Source: Pseudofabraea citricarpa
Taxonomy: Eukaryota; Ascomycota; Leotiomycetes; Helotiales; Dermateaceae
Length of the DNA stretch: 64,000 bases
Direction of reading: 5' to 3'
NCBI GenBank assembly: GCA_029641185.1
Contig: JAPWGK010000010.1
Location: 124,001-188,000 of the forward strand
In this document: positions 12,284-22,314 of the stretch, one piece after another
Position numbering within the stretch: the first letter of the stretch is position 1
Layout of the letters: every line of letters starts with the position of its first letter
Program-made: the position numbers and the translations under genes
The notes under the pieces: model-generated
The model's database searches: none
What the model saw: only the letters and a program-made list of their open reading frames with translations
What the model was told of the DNA's origin: nothing

Positions 12284-13621
12284 TCATCTTCTTAATGCTT
12301 CTGTGATGTCGACTTGTTTTCCATCTCTCCAGAATCCCAGCACAAGAGGGCTTCTACCTGGCTTTCCATTTCTTGGCAACTCGTTTAGAAACATCCACTT
12401 CGTCATATCCTTGTATCCTCTTGCGTGCCAATCATTGATATTATACAGATTTGACGAATTCAGAAGTGGAAGAACCTTGAACAACGATGGATCATGAGCG
12501 AGACAAACAAATACATCAGGATGAGCATCGAAATCTTGAATCCCAATGATGCTTCTGTTTGCTATTCCTGGATCAATGTATGCACTTCCTGGTGCCTCGC
12601 TTGCTGTATAATACGGCACTTTTCTACTCTCTTCAGTTTGACCATTTGGATGGCAACCTGTAAAAAGACTGCATGGACAGGGATTTGGAAAACCTGAATC
12701 AAGACCTGAAACGAGAACATCTAGATTATCGGGCAGCGGTACCTGAGAATTTGGACGAAGACTTCCGGCAAAATGACAGCTATCGGCGCCAAATAGCACG
12801 AAAGTCGTTGAAGTAGTGCGGGCGAGCCCGCACATGTGACCGATGGCATGACCGGGCACATCCAGTAAGTAAAAGGATCCATCTCCAAAATAATCGTATG
12901 CGTGGAACTGTCCAATCTTAAGTGTAGGGTCAAATGAGATCTCATTCAGATCATGACCGCTTCAAATTTGCGATTTGTTAGACAATGAGTTCATTACGAC
13001 GGAAATGTTAATATACTTACATATAATCTGTTTCCAACAGTGGCGAGTCCGGATTCGAAGGATATCCGGGTATTAAATTTGCTTTGAAGCCTGGACCAAC
13101 TACAAGGTTGACCGAAGAAGGAAATTTTGACATGTCCCCAATATGATCGAAATGCCAGTGGCTGTAGCTCGACAAAGTATTAACCAAAGAATTCTCCAGG
13201 CCAGACGATGAGTATTGGTAATTCGACATGCCACGTTAGAAATAAAACATCCTTACCTCCAGATCACACTCTCTAATGCTTCCAATCTCACCCCCGCATC
13301 TATCAAAACCTCATCAACTCCCTTTTCAATCCTCAATCCTTTGACATTGATACCCTTCTCAAACCTGCCAGCAACCAGAGGGGAGTAGTTCCAATAATCT
13401 TTACGCGCCCCAGCATCAAAAAGAACCTGTTTTCCCGTAGACTGATTCGTGATGAGAAATGCGATTGCGGGGCAGTTATAGATCTCGTGACCTGGTATGA
13501 CTGGCTTTAGGAAATTAAGAGATTTGACGTATAGCTGGAGGGTGGTGTCAAGAGCTTGGACAGTTACAAGGGAATTTGAGATCGGGATGATGAGTCTGTC
13601 CACGGGGTTTGTGTTTGCCAT
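12284..13621 (-). CDS. MBL-fold metallo-hydrolase, lactonase-like
   Basis: Three exons (13257-13621, 13021-13161, 12284-12959) give 393 aa. I chose the ATG at 13,621 (context AGCCATGG) over an in-frame one 39 bp upstream. The zinc motif HxHxDH is complete, as SHWHFDH at about residues 122-128, and intron 1 falls just before it. Later ligands are likely the H in DVPGHAIGH and the D in FGADSCH. Introns use GTAAGG..CAG and GTAAGT..AAG. The AiiA/quorum-quenching lactonase branch of the superfamily opens lactones or hydrolyses thioesters; bacterial 4-pyridoxolactonase also belongs there. There is no signal peptide, so it is probably cytosolic. It is the left-most gene of the cluster, with a CGG-N10-CCG site about 80 bp upstream. 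Confidence 0.87.
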
Positions 13622-14181
13622 GGCTTTGGAATGTAATTTGGGAAAGGGCCTTGCAATCAATAGTGTTCAAGTTGTCTATTATGTTACTTGAAGTTTCATC
13701 GGGTGCAACTAACCGGATTCTGCTCGTCGGCTCCAAGTCCAACAGTAAAGATACCAAAAGTGGGGTAGCTCTGGTTGATTGATCATGTAATATGCATCCT
13801 TGATGACATTGAAGAAATAAACAACCTATGGTATATATTACTAGGCTATGTCTAATAGAAATTAAGTCTGTTCCGAATTACGCACCGCATAGTGCTCATT
13901 AATTACTCCCCAGCCTGGGATAGTGTCAGCTAAATGGCACATGTGTGCGCCAATTTTTTCTCCGTCGTTCACTCTTGAACAAATTCTATTTCCTCATCAC
14001 TGACTTCAATTTATATGCCCTATTATAAAAGTACTAAACGTTACTAAATTTCCCGTTAAGGCAACGAACTTTTCGCCTTCGCTTAATTTAAAAACAAGGA
14101 CAAGAAGTATGAAGTTAAACGTGATGATTAGAAGAAGGGATAGAAACGAAGTCGGGGCATGAAAAAGTTAAATATTTTAGT
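13622..14181. other. Intergenic: promoter of the MBL gene and 3' flank of the monooxygenase
   Basis: About 560 bp between two minus-strand genes. The part next to 13,622 holds the CGG-N10-CCG element listed separately. The rest is AT-rich with no further gene seen. Confidence 0.45.
13700..13715. promoter_or_regulatory. Candidate CGG-N10-CCG regulator site upstream of the MBL gene (weak)
   Basis: Reads CGGGTGCAACTAACCG, preceded by AT as in the better copies. It lies 79 bp upstream of the MBL start codon. The half-site spacing equals that of the palindromes at 15,797, 24,553 and 27,277, but the inner bases are not symmetric. It could be chance. Confidence 0.35.
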
Positions 14182-15586
14182 CTAAAGTATAACACATTTG
14201 CTTTTCTTTACTTTTGACAAATTTGCCTTTGCTTCTCGTTCAAGACTACTACCTGCACGGTTGATCATCTCGCCAAATCTTTTCTCGGCGTTCCTCACAT
14301 CACCTTCCAAATCATGCCACCAAATTAGCGGTAGTCTTCTGTTGGCATCTTCAGTTATTCTTTCCAAATCGTGTCCAAAATCAAGATGAAGCAGGAAATA
14401 TTGTATGCCCACATCTCGGCTCTCTCTCACAATACTCTGTGCTCTTGGTCTCCGAATCGAATCATATACTACAAAGGCTGCATCAAGTTGGTCAGGACTC
14501 TTCACAAGTCCCAGTAATCGTGATAAAACCAATGCGTCTTCAAGACCCTGGCCTGCTCCAGCTGCTTGGCTGGGACTGGAGGCATGAGCGACGTCGCCGA
14601 GAAGGCAGATCCGTTGATTAAAATATGTTGATGTATCGGGGTGGTGGTATAGAGGCCATCGAGCTGGTTTGACATACTTTTCGGGGATTTAGCAGGCAAC
14701 AATTATAGCGTTAGAAAGGAATACTTACGTCTAACAGTCTTACGAGTCTTTGATCATAGCCTTGAAATTCTCCCAGCATGTCTTCTTGTGGAACGTCCTT
14801 GGCTACTGGTTCTCCGTCCCATTGATTTTGATCTTGGACAAAGGCAACAATATTGACTTCCTTGCCTTTGGATATGGGATACATTGCCCATCCTGTGCCC
14901 TCTTTCATCCACCATCTGGCATCCTCGGCATAAACCCCAATAACCTCCCTCGCTTGTTCCATCGAGGTAATGCCTCTATATATGTAGATATTATTGTACC
15001 TTGGCGCAACTTCTTCCGGGTATCGTTCTTGCAAAACTGCTTTTCTTGTCATGCCTTTAATCCCATCACATCCGATGACAGCATCCACCATCACGGTCTC
15101 GCCGTCTTCGAACTTAATGTAAACTTTCTTTCCTTGATCCTCCCTATCGACATTTTCAAGCTCCGTAACCCTCTTGCAAAACCTCACTGTTCCTTCGGGA
15201 ACCAGCTTCTGCATAATCTCTAGCAATGCCTTCCTATGCGCGCTGCTCCTCGTAAACTTAGGGTGTCCCACACTACCACCCTTCCACTCGTGCGTAATAC
15301 CAAAACCCTCTTCGGCACTGAGAATCTCGATTTGCTCATGCACGCGGTCCTGACTCGTATTTCCGACTTTTATGGCATCGTACATCTGTGCGAATTGCGA
15401 GTCCATCAGTTCCATGGCTTTGAGTGCGTTGGGTCCCAGCCCGATACCAGCACCAACGGCGTCGAATTTTGGCGCGGCTTCATATATGGTTACGGAGACT
15501 TTTTGCTTTAGCAGCCCGATTGCCAGAGCGAGACCGCCAATGCCGGCGCCGATTATTGCGAGCTGAAAAGGTTGTGGTGAAGCCAT
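14182..15586 (-). CDS. FAD-dependent monooxygenase, salicylate hydroxylase-like (group A)
   Basis: Two exons (14729-15586, 14182-14676; intron GTAAGT..AAAAG) give 450 aa, typical of single-component aromatic hydroxylases. The N-terminal Rossmann GxGxxG is IIGAGIGGLALAIGL (Gly13, 15, 18). A DG fingerprint lies in AVIGCDGIKGMTRKAVL, and the FAD-ribityl GD motif is GDVAHASSPSQAAGAGQGLEDA just after the intron. The family uses NAD(P)H and O2 to hydroxylate phenolic or pyridine rings; the substrate cannot be read from sequence. The last residues, SKCVIL, form a CaaX-like end (Cys-Val-Ile-Leu), which would permit prenylation; this is unusual for the family and may be chance. It is divergent from the Dabb gene, with a 20-bp palindrome between them. 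Confidence 0.9.
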
Positions 15587-16010
15587 GACAAAGAACTTAG
15601 CCCAGTCTGAGTGTCTCGTAGTTCACATGGACCTGGGCCTTGCAATTTCTACGAACAAGGAAATATCTGACTTCCTCTCTCTATTTACTTTGTCACATGG
15701 TGATAAGAAAACAGTTCCGCTCCAACCTGAGATCCGATATGTTCTGATGCATGGATTATAGGAGGAGGTCAGATGTGCATGAAGCTGGAAAAATGCATCG
15801 GCTACAGGTAGCCGATGATGGTGTTGTCGGAAAAAGCGTTGAGCGGGGTTTGTAGGGATGCGGAATCCTTGCTGCCGAGGAAGATTAAATTGGAAAAGAT
15901 GAACAAATACAGTCAGATATCGTGGGGTTGCTGATTACGTCTGACTTTCCAGATAGGTCACTGCTCCGTCTCACTACATTTTATTTGTTTTGAATAGAAT
16001 ACTGAGTTCT
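15587..16010. promoter_or_regulatory. Bidirectional promoter, monooxygenase (-) / Dabb protein (+)
   Basis: The 424 bp between two divergent start codons. The best 20-bp palindrome of the cluster sits almost exactly in the middle, 211 bp from the monooxygenase ATG and 195 bp from the Dabb ATG, so one site could serve both genes. Confidence 0.55.
15797..15816. promoter_or_regulatory. 20-bp palindrome, candidate Zn2Cys6 binding site (copy 1)
   Basis: Sequence ATCGGCTACAGGTAGCCGAT: two perfect 9-bp inverted arms (ATCGGCTAC / GTAGCCGAT) around AG, giving CGG-N10-CCG. Inverted CGG triplets at fixed spacing are the known target form of dimeric Gal4-type regulators; N10 is the spacing of yeast Put3. 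A near-identical copy is at 24,553 and a partial one at 27,277. All lie in promoters of this cluster. Confidence 0.7.
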
Positions 16011-16529
16011 ATGACATCAAGAAAAACAGCAATGACATCGGAAATTACCCGAGTAACGATGATCAAAATCGAGAAGGAGGAGCATATTCCAACCGCCTTG
16101 AAAGGATTTGAGGCGTTTACAAAAGCACAAGAAAGGGTAGCTACGTTGTTTGCTGTTATTGTCCCAAAATGCCCTCGTTTGACTAACACGCTCTCTAGAA
16201 CGGGAACCCGTACATTCTCTCAATGCAAGCCGGGCCAGCATACGGGTAAGCCTTTCTTCCCCTCGTTTCGCCTTCAAACCTCTTGTATTTTCTTTTGACA
16301 ACAGAAGCGGAAGAAAACGACACAGGCTTATTAATTATTCTGTAGACACGTTCGAGAGCAAGGATACAATTTCGTCGCTAAGACTGTTTTCAAGAACAAA
16401 GAGGACATGGAATTTTACGAGAAGGAATGTGCAGGGCACGAAGCATACAAGGTGTTTCTGAGAGAGAACGCACCTGTATCAGGACTGATGACGGTTTATT
16501 TCACACCAGGTGTGAGTTATGATATATAA
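16011..16529 (+). CDS. Stress-responsive A/B-barrel (Dabb) domain protein
   Basis: Three exons (16011-16136, 16199-16245, 16346-16529) give 118 aa; an in-frame ATG at 16,032 would give 111. The chain reads EITRVTMIKI..., then NGNPYILSMQAGPAY, then HVREQGYNFVAKTVFKNKEDMEFYEKE...HEAYK...GLMTVYFTPG. This is the ferredoxin-like Dabb pattern of roughly 100-residue fungal proteins. The fold forms dimeric barrels; some members are cyclases or decarboxylases of aromatic or polyketide compounds and many have no known role. It is divergent from the monooxygenase over a shared palindrome, so it is probably co-regulated and may act on the ring-oxidation product. Confidence 0.8.
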
Positions 16530-16597
16530 AAAGGCGAGACTTGGGTGGTACTACGTTACGCAAACATCCAAATTTTACCAATATAATAAATGAGACT

Positions 16598-17409
16598 TCA
16601 ATGTTTCTCTAGTAGACTACCCCATCCAGGAATCTGATCCATAATGCCATTCGTCCTGTAAGCATGCCAAACAGTCGCCGTATTAATTGCAATCACCGGC
16701 TTTCCAAGTTCCTCCTCGAGTTCGGCCGCGGCCTTCGCAGCAAGCAAATTGGTGCCGGCCTGAATTAACAATTCCACATCAGGTGCATCAACTTTCCTGA
16801 ATGCATCCTTGATCTCTTCTGCAGTAACCAGAGAGATTGAAGTGGCCGATGCGCATTTCAAACCATGGATAGCAGCGACTTCACAGCCGATCTGAGTGAA
16901 GAAATCCACGACTTGTTGATCGCCAACTGGTTGATACGGGGTGATGATCCCGATTTTCTTGACCTTGTAGGTTTTCATGACGGCGCTGCATGCAGCTGCT
17001 CCCGTCGTGACTCCCAATCCGCCCGAGAGCTCGCTCATGAATTTCACAAACTCAGCAGCACCGTCTTTACCCCCCCAGAACGTCTCGGCCGACATGCCCA
17101 TGACGAGGAAATCGACTTTGGCGTGGCAGACGGATTCGACTGCGTGTTTCATCTGGATACGCAGGTCTTCAAGAAAGGCAACCATGGCTTCAGATGTACT
17201 TAGATCTGGGTTGGCAGCGAAGATGCGGCCGCTGTGCCATGAGACCCCTGTGTTCCAAGACGAGTTAGAAGATAAGAAGTTGAAAGATGATGTACAAATT
17301 CTGTTTATTTACCTGGTACCAGCATCCGATTGAATTCGGCTTCAACACTGGTATTGGTTGATGGTAGTATGAGCCCAAACTGAGCACGGTTTGCTAACAA
17401 TCCTACCAT
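16598..17409 (-). CDS. Asp/Glu racemase-superfamily protein (maleate isomerase / arylmalonate decarboxylase-like)
   Basis: Two exons (17313-17409, 16598-17247) give 248 aa. The start ATG leads into GLILPSTNTSVEAEFNRML, the typical N terminus of this superfamily. Further hallmarks are GMSAETFWGG, GVTTGAAACSAVMK, KKIGIITPYQPVGDQQV, the AGTNLLAAKAAAELEEELGK block and PVIAINTATVWHA. In racemases and maleate isomerases the two catalytic cysteines fall where this protein reads GMS and AGTN, so both appear absent. I recall a bacterial subgroup with the same GTN variant. It may therefore have a different chemistry, or use another residue. The family is cytosolic. It is convergent with the Dabb gene and divergent from the MFS carrier, inside the cluster. 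Confidence 0.82.
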
Positions 17410-17890
17410 GGCGACTGTCGTATATTGATTTCTCTTGACTCGTCTTTGCTAACAATAAAATTTCCAAATGCGCTTCTTCTGAAGAAAATATTCTAAGATT
17501 CATGTAATTTCCTCCATAACTCTTGCATCGGAGCCCAACCCGAAGCATATTTCACTTGTGATCGGCAAAGATCATCTCGACATCCAGGAGACGCGCCACG
17601 ATAAGATCGGCAACAAGCAAGCGACGAGTTAGATATAATATGATAAGACCCCAGCAAAAGAGCGGGGCTAGACTCATATCTAGTAGTCCTACCATGACTA
17701 CATGACTTCGGACTTGGCCGCAGAAGCAATGCAACAATACTTGCAGCAGTTGAAATGCCGGGCATTGTTTATCAAGCAGGCGATGGCCGGCAGAAGAAAC
17801 GGCATTGCCTCGTGCGACAGTTACATCTCTCGTGGGTCTTCCACCATCTCAGACTTTTATGCTTGTAACCACGTCGTTGGAACCAACAAC
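17410..17890. promoter_or_regulatory. Bidirectional promoter, racemase-family gene (-) / MFS carrier (+)
   Basis: The 481 bp between divergent start codons. I do not see the 20-bp palindrome here. A CGG-N6-CCG lies near 17,709 and two ATCGGCAA half-sites lie near 17,561 and 17,606. Whether this pair is controlled by the same regulator is open. Confidence 0.4.
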
Positions 17891-19614
17891 ATGTCGGATT
17901 TTAAGAGTGCTGTAGCGACAGAGCCACAGCAGGTAGACGAGAAGAATTTTGGTCGTAATGGCGACTCAAGTTCAACCGATATTTCTTCCGGCCCAAGAGA
18001 GATAGGAGTTGTTGATGCGAAGGAGGAAAGGGCTCTCACGACCAAGATCGATCTAAAAGTTCTCCCCATCTGTGGTTTTATTTTTCTTATTTGCTTCCTC
18101 GATAGAACGAATATCGCCAATGCGAGACTCGCCGGACTGGAAGAGGGCCTCAATATGCCTCCCACTGGATTCAATACTGCACTTTGGATTTTTTACATTC
18201 CTTTCGTCCTGGCGGAGATTCCGAGTAATATGATTATGAGCATGCCGATGATAAAACCAAATCTGTTCCTGGGAGCGCAGATGTTAATTCTTGGTATGTT
18301 ATGGGATCCTCTCTATTCCTTTAAACGCCTGTGATTGTGAGGTCAGTTGAAATATTCAAATGCTAAGTATTGGATTGTTTAGGCATTCTTGCAATGTGTC
18401 AGGGGCTGACTCGCTCGTATTCTGGGCTCCTCGCTGTTCGGTTTTTGATGGGAATTGTTGAGACTGGACTACCATCAGGTGCAACACTGCTCATCGCGTC
18501 CTACTACCGGAAAAAAGAATCTCCTCTACGCTTCGCTATTTACCTCGCATTTGGTGAAGCTGGATCTTGCTTTAGTGGGGTAAGTATAAATCCTGTGTTG
18601 TTAAAGTGGTTAACTAACAGATTCAAGTTGCTCGCTTATGCCATCACCGGCATGGATGGCACATCAGGTTATGCTGGTTGGAGATGGTACGTAGTAACAA
18701 AGTTACATGGAAAATTGTAGCTGACCATTCTGCAGGATATTTATAATAGAAGGTCTGATTACTATATTCTTCAGCGCCTTCGTATTTATTTTCATCCCAA
18801 ATTTTCCAGCAAAGGAAAAGGGATTGACTGAGGGGGAGAGAGCTAGATTGCTGGCAAGACTGGAAGCGGACAAGGGTACAGAGAATGCACAGCTCTCTAA
18901 CGTATCCTGGATGAAAGTTGTCTTCAATTATAAGATCTGGTTACTGTATGTCCGCGCACAAAAACTTCTATGTAGTCTTTTGCTAATTATAACAGGACCC
19001 TGCTCTTCTTCTGTGCTGACATGTCAGCGGGTTCTCTTGCTGCTTTCAATCCAACTATTCTCAGCCAACTCGGCTGGAGAGCCAGACGAGCCCAAGTCAT
19101 GACCATCCCTGTTTGGATCGTGGGAATTGTAGGGGCCTTGATCAGCTCCCTCGCGAGTGGGAGGTTTAACAAGCGATGGCCATTCATCCTTGTTGCAATT
19201 TGTGCATCAATTGTGGGATGGTCGATTCATTACTGTCAGGTTCAGCCTCCACAAGTGCGCTACTTTGCCCAGTTTCTCATTTCCTTCGGCACATTCATTC
19301 AAATGCCCCTCTATATTGGACTACTGACCGCAAATCTTCGTGGTCGAGCCTTTCAATCATTTGGAACCGCGCTACAGTTCGGCTTGGGGAACTGCGCCAA
19401 CTTTGTGTCATCTAATGTCTTTATTTCCAAGCAGGCACCTCGATACCCGGTTGGATTTGGAACAGGACTAGGAATCACAGCGTTCGCATTTCCTTTGATG
19501 TTAGTGGCCATGTCAATCTCTCATATCCACAACAAAAGGATCGACGCCAAAATAGCTGCGCTTGCACCAGGAGAAGAGCTTGATGACCAGATTGATTACA
19601 AGTACGTCATATGA
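17891..19614 (+). CDS. MFS transporter, anion:cation symporter (ACS; nicotinate/allantoate-type)
   Basis: Five exons (17891-18293, 18383-18579, 18628-18686, 18736-18945, 18996-19614) give 495 aa with about 12 membrane segments and soluble ends. Recognition: the first membrane segment ends CFLDRTNIANARL, the ACS hallmark, followed by PPTGFNTALWIFYIPFVLAEIPSNM, RFLMGIVETGLPSG with YRKKE (motif A region), and a second half starting GWRARRAQVMTIPVW. The relatives I recall carry nicotinate (TNA1), allantoate (DAL5) or other organic anions across the plasma membrane with protons. Intron 2 needs an AAG acceptor. I started at the ATG that gives a normal soluble N terminus; open frame extends upstream to 17,702. 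Likely role: uptake of the cluster's acidic substrate. Confidence 0.88.
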
Positions 19615-19821
19615 ATTAGTTCTTGATACTACATAGTCATATCGTAAAACATATTGAAGAGGCAGTGATTTTTGACGGATATCGTTGATATTTGATTGCC
19701 ACTTAGCACATCATCAAATATCAACCCACAGACAAAGCCAACTACTATCCCCTAGAAACAGGCAATGAAATTGATTTACACGACAACAATGATGTTGAGT
19801 TTCAATGCGCGATAAAGTGCG

Positions 19822-21972
19822 CTAAATCGAGGGATTGCCACGTAGAATTGCACCTATGTCATCCCAGGTCCAATCTTGTAGGGCGCTGTTCGAATCGTCA
19901 GCGAAAGACAAATGTGCCCATGACTGTGCTACATTCTCCCTTCCAATGCTTGAGAAGTCTGATGCCACTCCATCCTCGGGAGCGTCCAAGGGAACTGGAG
20001 TAACATATAAACGTTTAGCCGAGACACCTTGCGGTGCAGAAGTAGGCAACACAGTGGCAACTGGCACGTTGCTATTTGGAGAGGGTTCGGGCTGAGTAGT
20101 TGCAACAAACTGAGTTGCCATTACGCTCACGTCAATTATGATGGTTCCCCACGTCCGCATCGATCCAGGAACACGAGGATTCTCAAGTTGCTTCGCGACA
20201 GTAGCTGCAAGTTTCCGGAGAATCTTTTGTGATTCGTCAATCATCAAGATCGGCCGTTGTTGTTTGACCCCACAAATGACATCTAGTACAAGAACGAGAG
20301 AGGATGCGACGGCGTAAAATATATCCCACCATGTTGTCGCGTTAAACTTATCAATATCGTCCAATTTTCTTAGCAGTTGGCCAAGACATCGACCAGCTTG
20401 GACACAGGTATCGGAAATTCCAAGTAGCTTTTCGGGCAACTGTTCCTGATTGTTGTTTGATAAGTGCGTGGCACATCGCAGTAGAGCGGACCTTGACATC
20501 AAAATAACAATGTAGTAGTATTGCACATGAAGTAAAAGAAGGGGTCGTTGAGATGATGGGGCCAGAGAATTCGCTACCTCCCAACGTAGATGACTGGGTA
20601 AAGCTTCTTTCCATCTCTCCAGCTCTCTGAGAATCCCAGTGGCCGGAGAAAGCGGGGCAGAGTACACATCTGCGGCTCCAGTTGTGCCAGTACCGAGGGG
20701 GTTGACGGCTTTACAAGCCGAGCTCAGAATCATTACCAGCCGTTGTGACCATTGCATAAAGTCTTGTGGACAATGTCCGGGAACACCCACTATCCTTTCG
20801 TTGGGACAGCCGACTAAATTAAGAGTATTTGCAATGGCGCTCGGACGATCATAGGATGAGACTTGCATGTGCTCGAAAGAATATAGAGTCCACCACAGCT
20901 GTTTTCTCAGTTCTCTACCCAACGGACTTTGCGTATGCTTGATGTCATCGCGATGGAGGCCAATAGCAAACGCAATCCGCACTGAAGTTCCTGTCAGATT
21001 CCAGCAAGCATCTCGATGACTGGTATTATGAAGATGTAGCGCGGCAAGCATGAGCGCCTGGACAGTGAACATATTCGAGGTAAAGAAAACAGTTGGCAGC
21101 AGCATCTGAACGTGGCGCCACCACTTGCGTTCTGCCTCTTCCGGAATTGTGATTTGGGCCACTCTGCGAGACAGAATGAGTACACACAATAGACCGCAAA
21201 GCCAGGCTGGATCGGTATTTGACGATGATCTAGTCCATATCTCGTATGCTTCTCTAAAGGATGCTTCGTGTAGGACGGGGAAATCGGAATGAATATTTTC
21301 AAAATAGGCATCAATGAGTGTATCTAGAACTGAACCATCAATCTCCAAGACAATATCTGAGGGGGAGCTACAGTTGCTCAGGGCGCTAGTTGCACTGGCT
21401 GGTTCGTGATGATTTTGACTGTCCCTGGGTGCCGCGATGCTTTCCTGGTCGGCTGCGTTACGACCAAACATGGCAAACTCACACGCCGGCGAGTTTCCAA
21501 TTAAACGCTGCAGGTGAAGATGGAACGAAAATGAGCTTGCTGGTCCGATGTATTGCACTTGCCCTTGCTGGTCAGGTAAAAGAGGCAACGAGTAGTCATC
21601 GTCTCTAGCAATCGTCCGCGGAGCACCATCGCTGGGATTTTCAACATTTGGTAAGGGGATTCCCAGAGACTTCCCTAGCTGCATCATTTCTTCATTACTT
21701 GCTAGGTCTGCTTCAGGCACAAGGCCTTTGACCAGCGTCTCTAGCAACAGAAGTCGTCCAGCCAAAACCTCGGCACTGCCATAGAGACGCTTCTTGCGTG
21801 GCTGCGTGATGCTACAAGCAATCCCGTGGATCTCGCAATACCGGCAATTTGTATGGCCTGGAATGCGATCACATTTCTGCTTCCTTGTTTTGCACTTATC
21901 GCAGCTTGTCTCGGTGCGTTTACGCTTCTCGGGCGGGACGCGTCGGCTGTGGCCATTGGCATTATCCATCAT
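19822..21972 (-). CDS. Zn(II)2Cys6 transcription factor with fungal-specific middle domain (putative cluster regulator)
   Basis: Intronless, 716 aa from the ATG at 21,972; the frame is open upstream to 22,071, but those residues are hydrophobic and look like leader sequence. The DNA-binding domain is CDKC-KTRKQK-C-DRIPGHTN-C-RYC-EIHGIA-C, so all six zinc cysteines are present with spacing 2-6-8-2-6, next to basic residues. Residues of about 85-105 (AEVLAGRLLLLETLVKGL) may form the dimerising coil. The middle homology region shows YFENIHSDFPVLHEASFREAYEIW and SYDRPSAIA. Such proteins bind CGG triplets as dimers in the nucleus. It sits in the centre of the catabolic cluster, whose promoters share a CGG-N10-CCG palindrome, so it is the obvious candidate to bind it; that link is inference. 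Confidence 0.9.
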   Translation of the reverse strand: MMDNANGHSRRVPPEKRKRTETSCDKCKTRKQKCDRIPGHTNCRYCEIHGIACSITQPRKKRLYGSAEVLAGRLLLLETLVKGLVPEADLASNEEMMQLGKSLGIPLPNVENPSDGAPRTIARDDDYSLPLLPDQQGQVQYIGPASSFSFHLHLQRLIGNSPACEFAMFGRNAADQESIAAPRDSQNHHEPASATSALSNCSSPSDIVLEIDGSVLDTLIDAYFENIHSDFPVLHEASFREAYEIWTRSSSNTDPAWLCGLLCVLILSRRVAQITIPEEAERKWWRHVQMLLPTVFFTSNMFTVQALMLAALHLHNTSHRDACWNLTGTSVRIAFAIGLHRDDIKHTQSPLGRELRKQLWWTLYSFEHMQVSSYDRPSAIANTLNLVGCPNERIVGVPGHCPQDFMQWSQRLVMILSSACKAVNPLGTGTTGAADVYSAPLSPATGILRELERWKEALPSHLRWEVANSLAPSSQRPLLLLHVQYYYIVILMSRSALLRCATHLSNNNQEQLPEKLLGISDTCVQAGRCLGQLLRKLDDIDKFNATTWWDIFYAVASSLVLVLDVICGVKQQRPILMIDESQKILRKLAATVAKQLENPRVPGSMRTWGTIIIDVSVMATQFVATTQPEPSPNSNVPVATVLPTSAPQGVSAKRLYVTPVPLDAPEDGVASDFSSIGRENVAQSWAHLSFADDSNSALQDWTWDDIGAILRGNPSI

Positions 21973-22314
21973 CCAGACGGTTCCAGAGGGGAGTGAGTAG
22001 GAAGGACATGCCGAGTAGAAAGAGAAGATAAGAAGCACAGGGAAAGAGAGGCAATTGAAGAAGAGGCACAAAACAGGTGCAGCAGAAGCGATAAGAGAGT
22101 TGACGACCTGGATGAGAAAGAGATAACGCGGAGATCGGATTTACACAAAGTCCGAAGGCTAATCGGAGCAACTCTCAAGTTTCCTCAGAACTTCTTCTAC
22201 TTCACAGCACATCAGATCTCACAAGAACATCGAGTAAGTTAAGCGTTTCACCGTTATCCTCAAATTAGGTCTGCTAGCAATCCGTAGATTCAAATATTCT
22301 CATTCCTTCCTTTA
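21973..22314. other. Promoter region of the cluster regulator
   Basis: 342 bp between two minus-strand genes, the GMC gene upstream and the regulator downstream. It contains CGG and CCG triplets (near 22,120-22,165) but not at N10 spacing. No clear autoregulatory palindrome seen. Confidence 0.35.

Noticed and set aside
14750..15223. 157-codon plus-strand open frame
   Set aside because: Antisense shadow of the FAD monooxygenase.
17705..17720. CGG-N6-CCG element in the racemase/MFS promoter
   Set aside because: Spacing is N6, not N10, and the outer bases do not match the cluster palindrome; CGG/CCG pairs at some spacing are common by chance.
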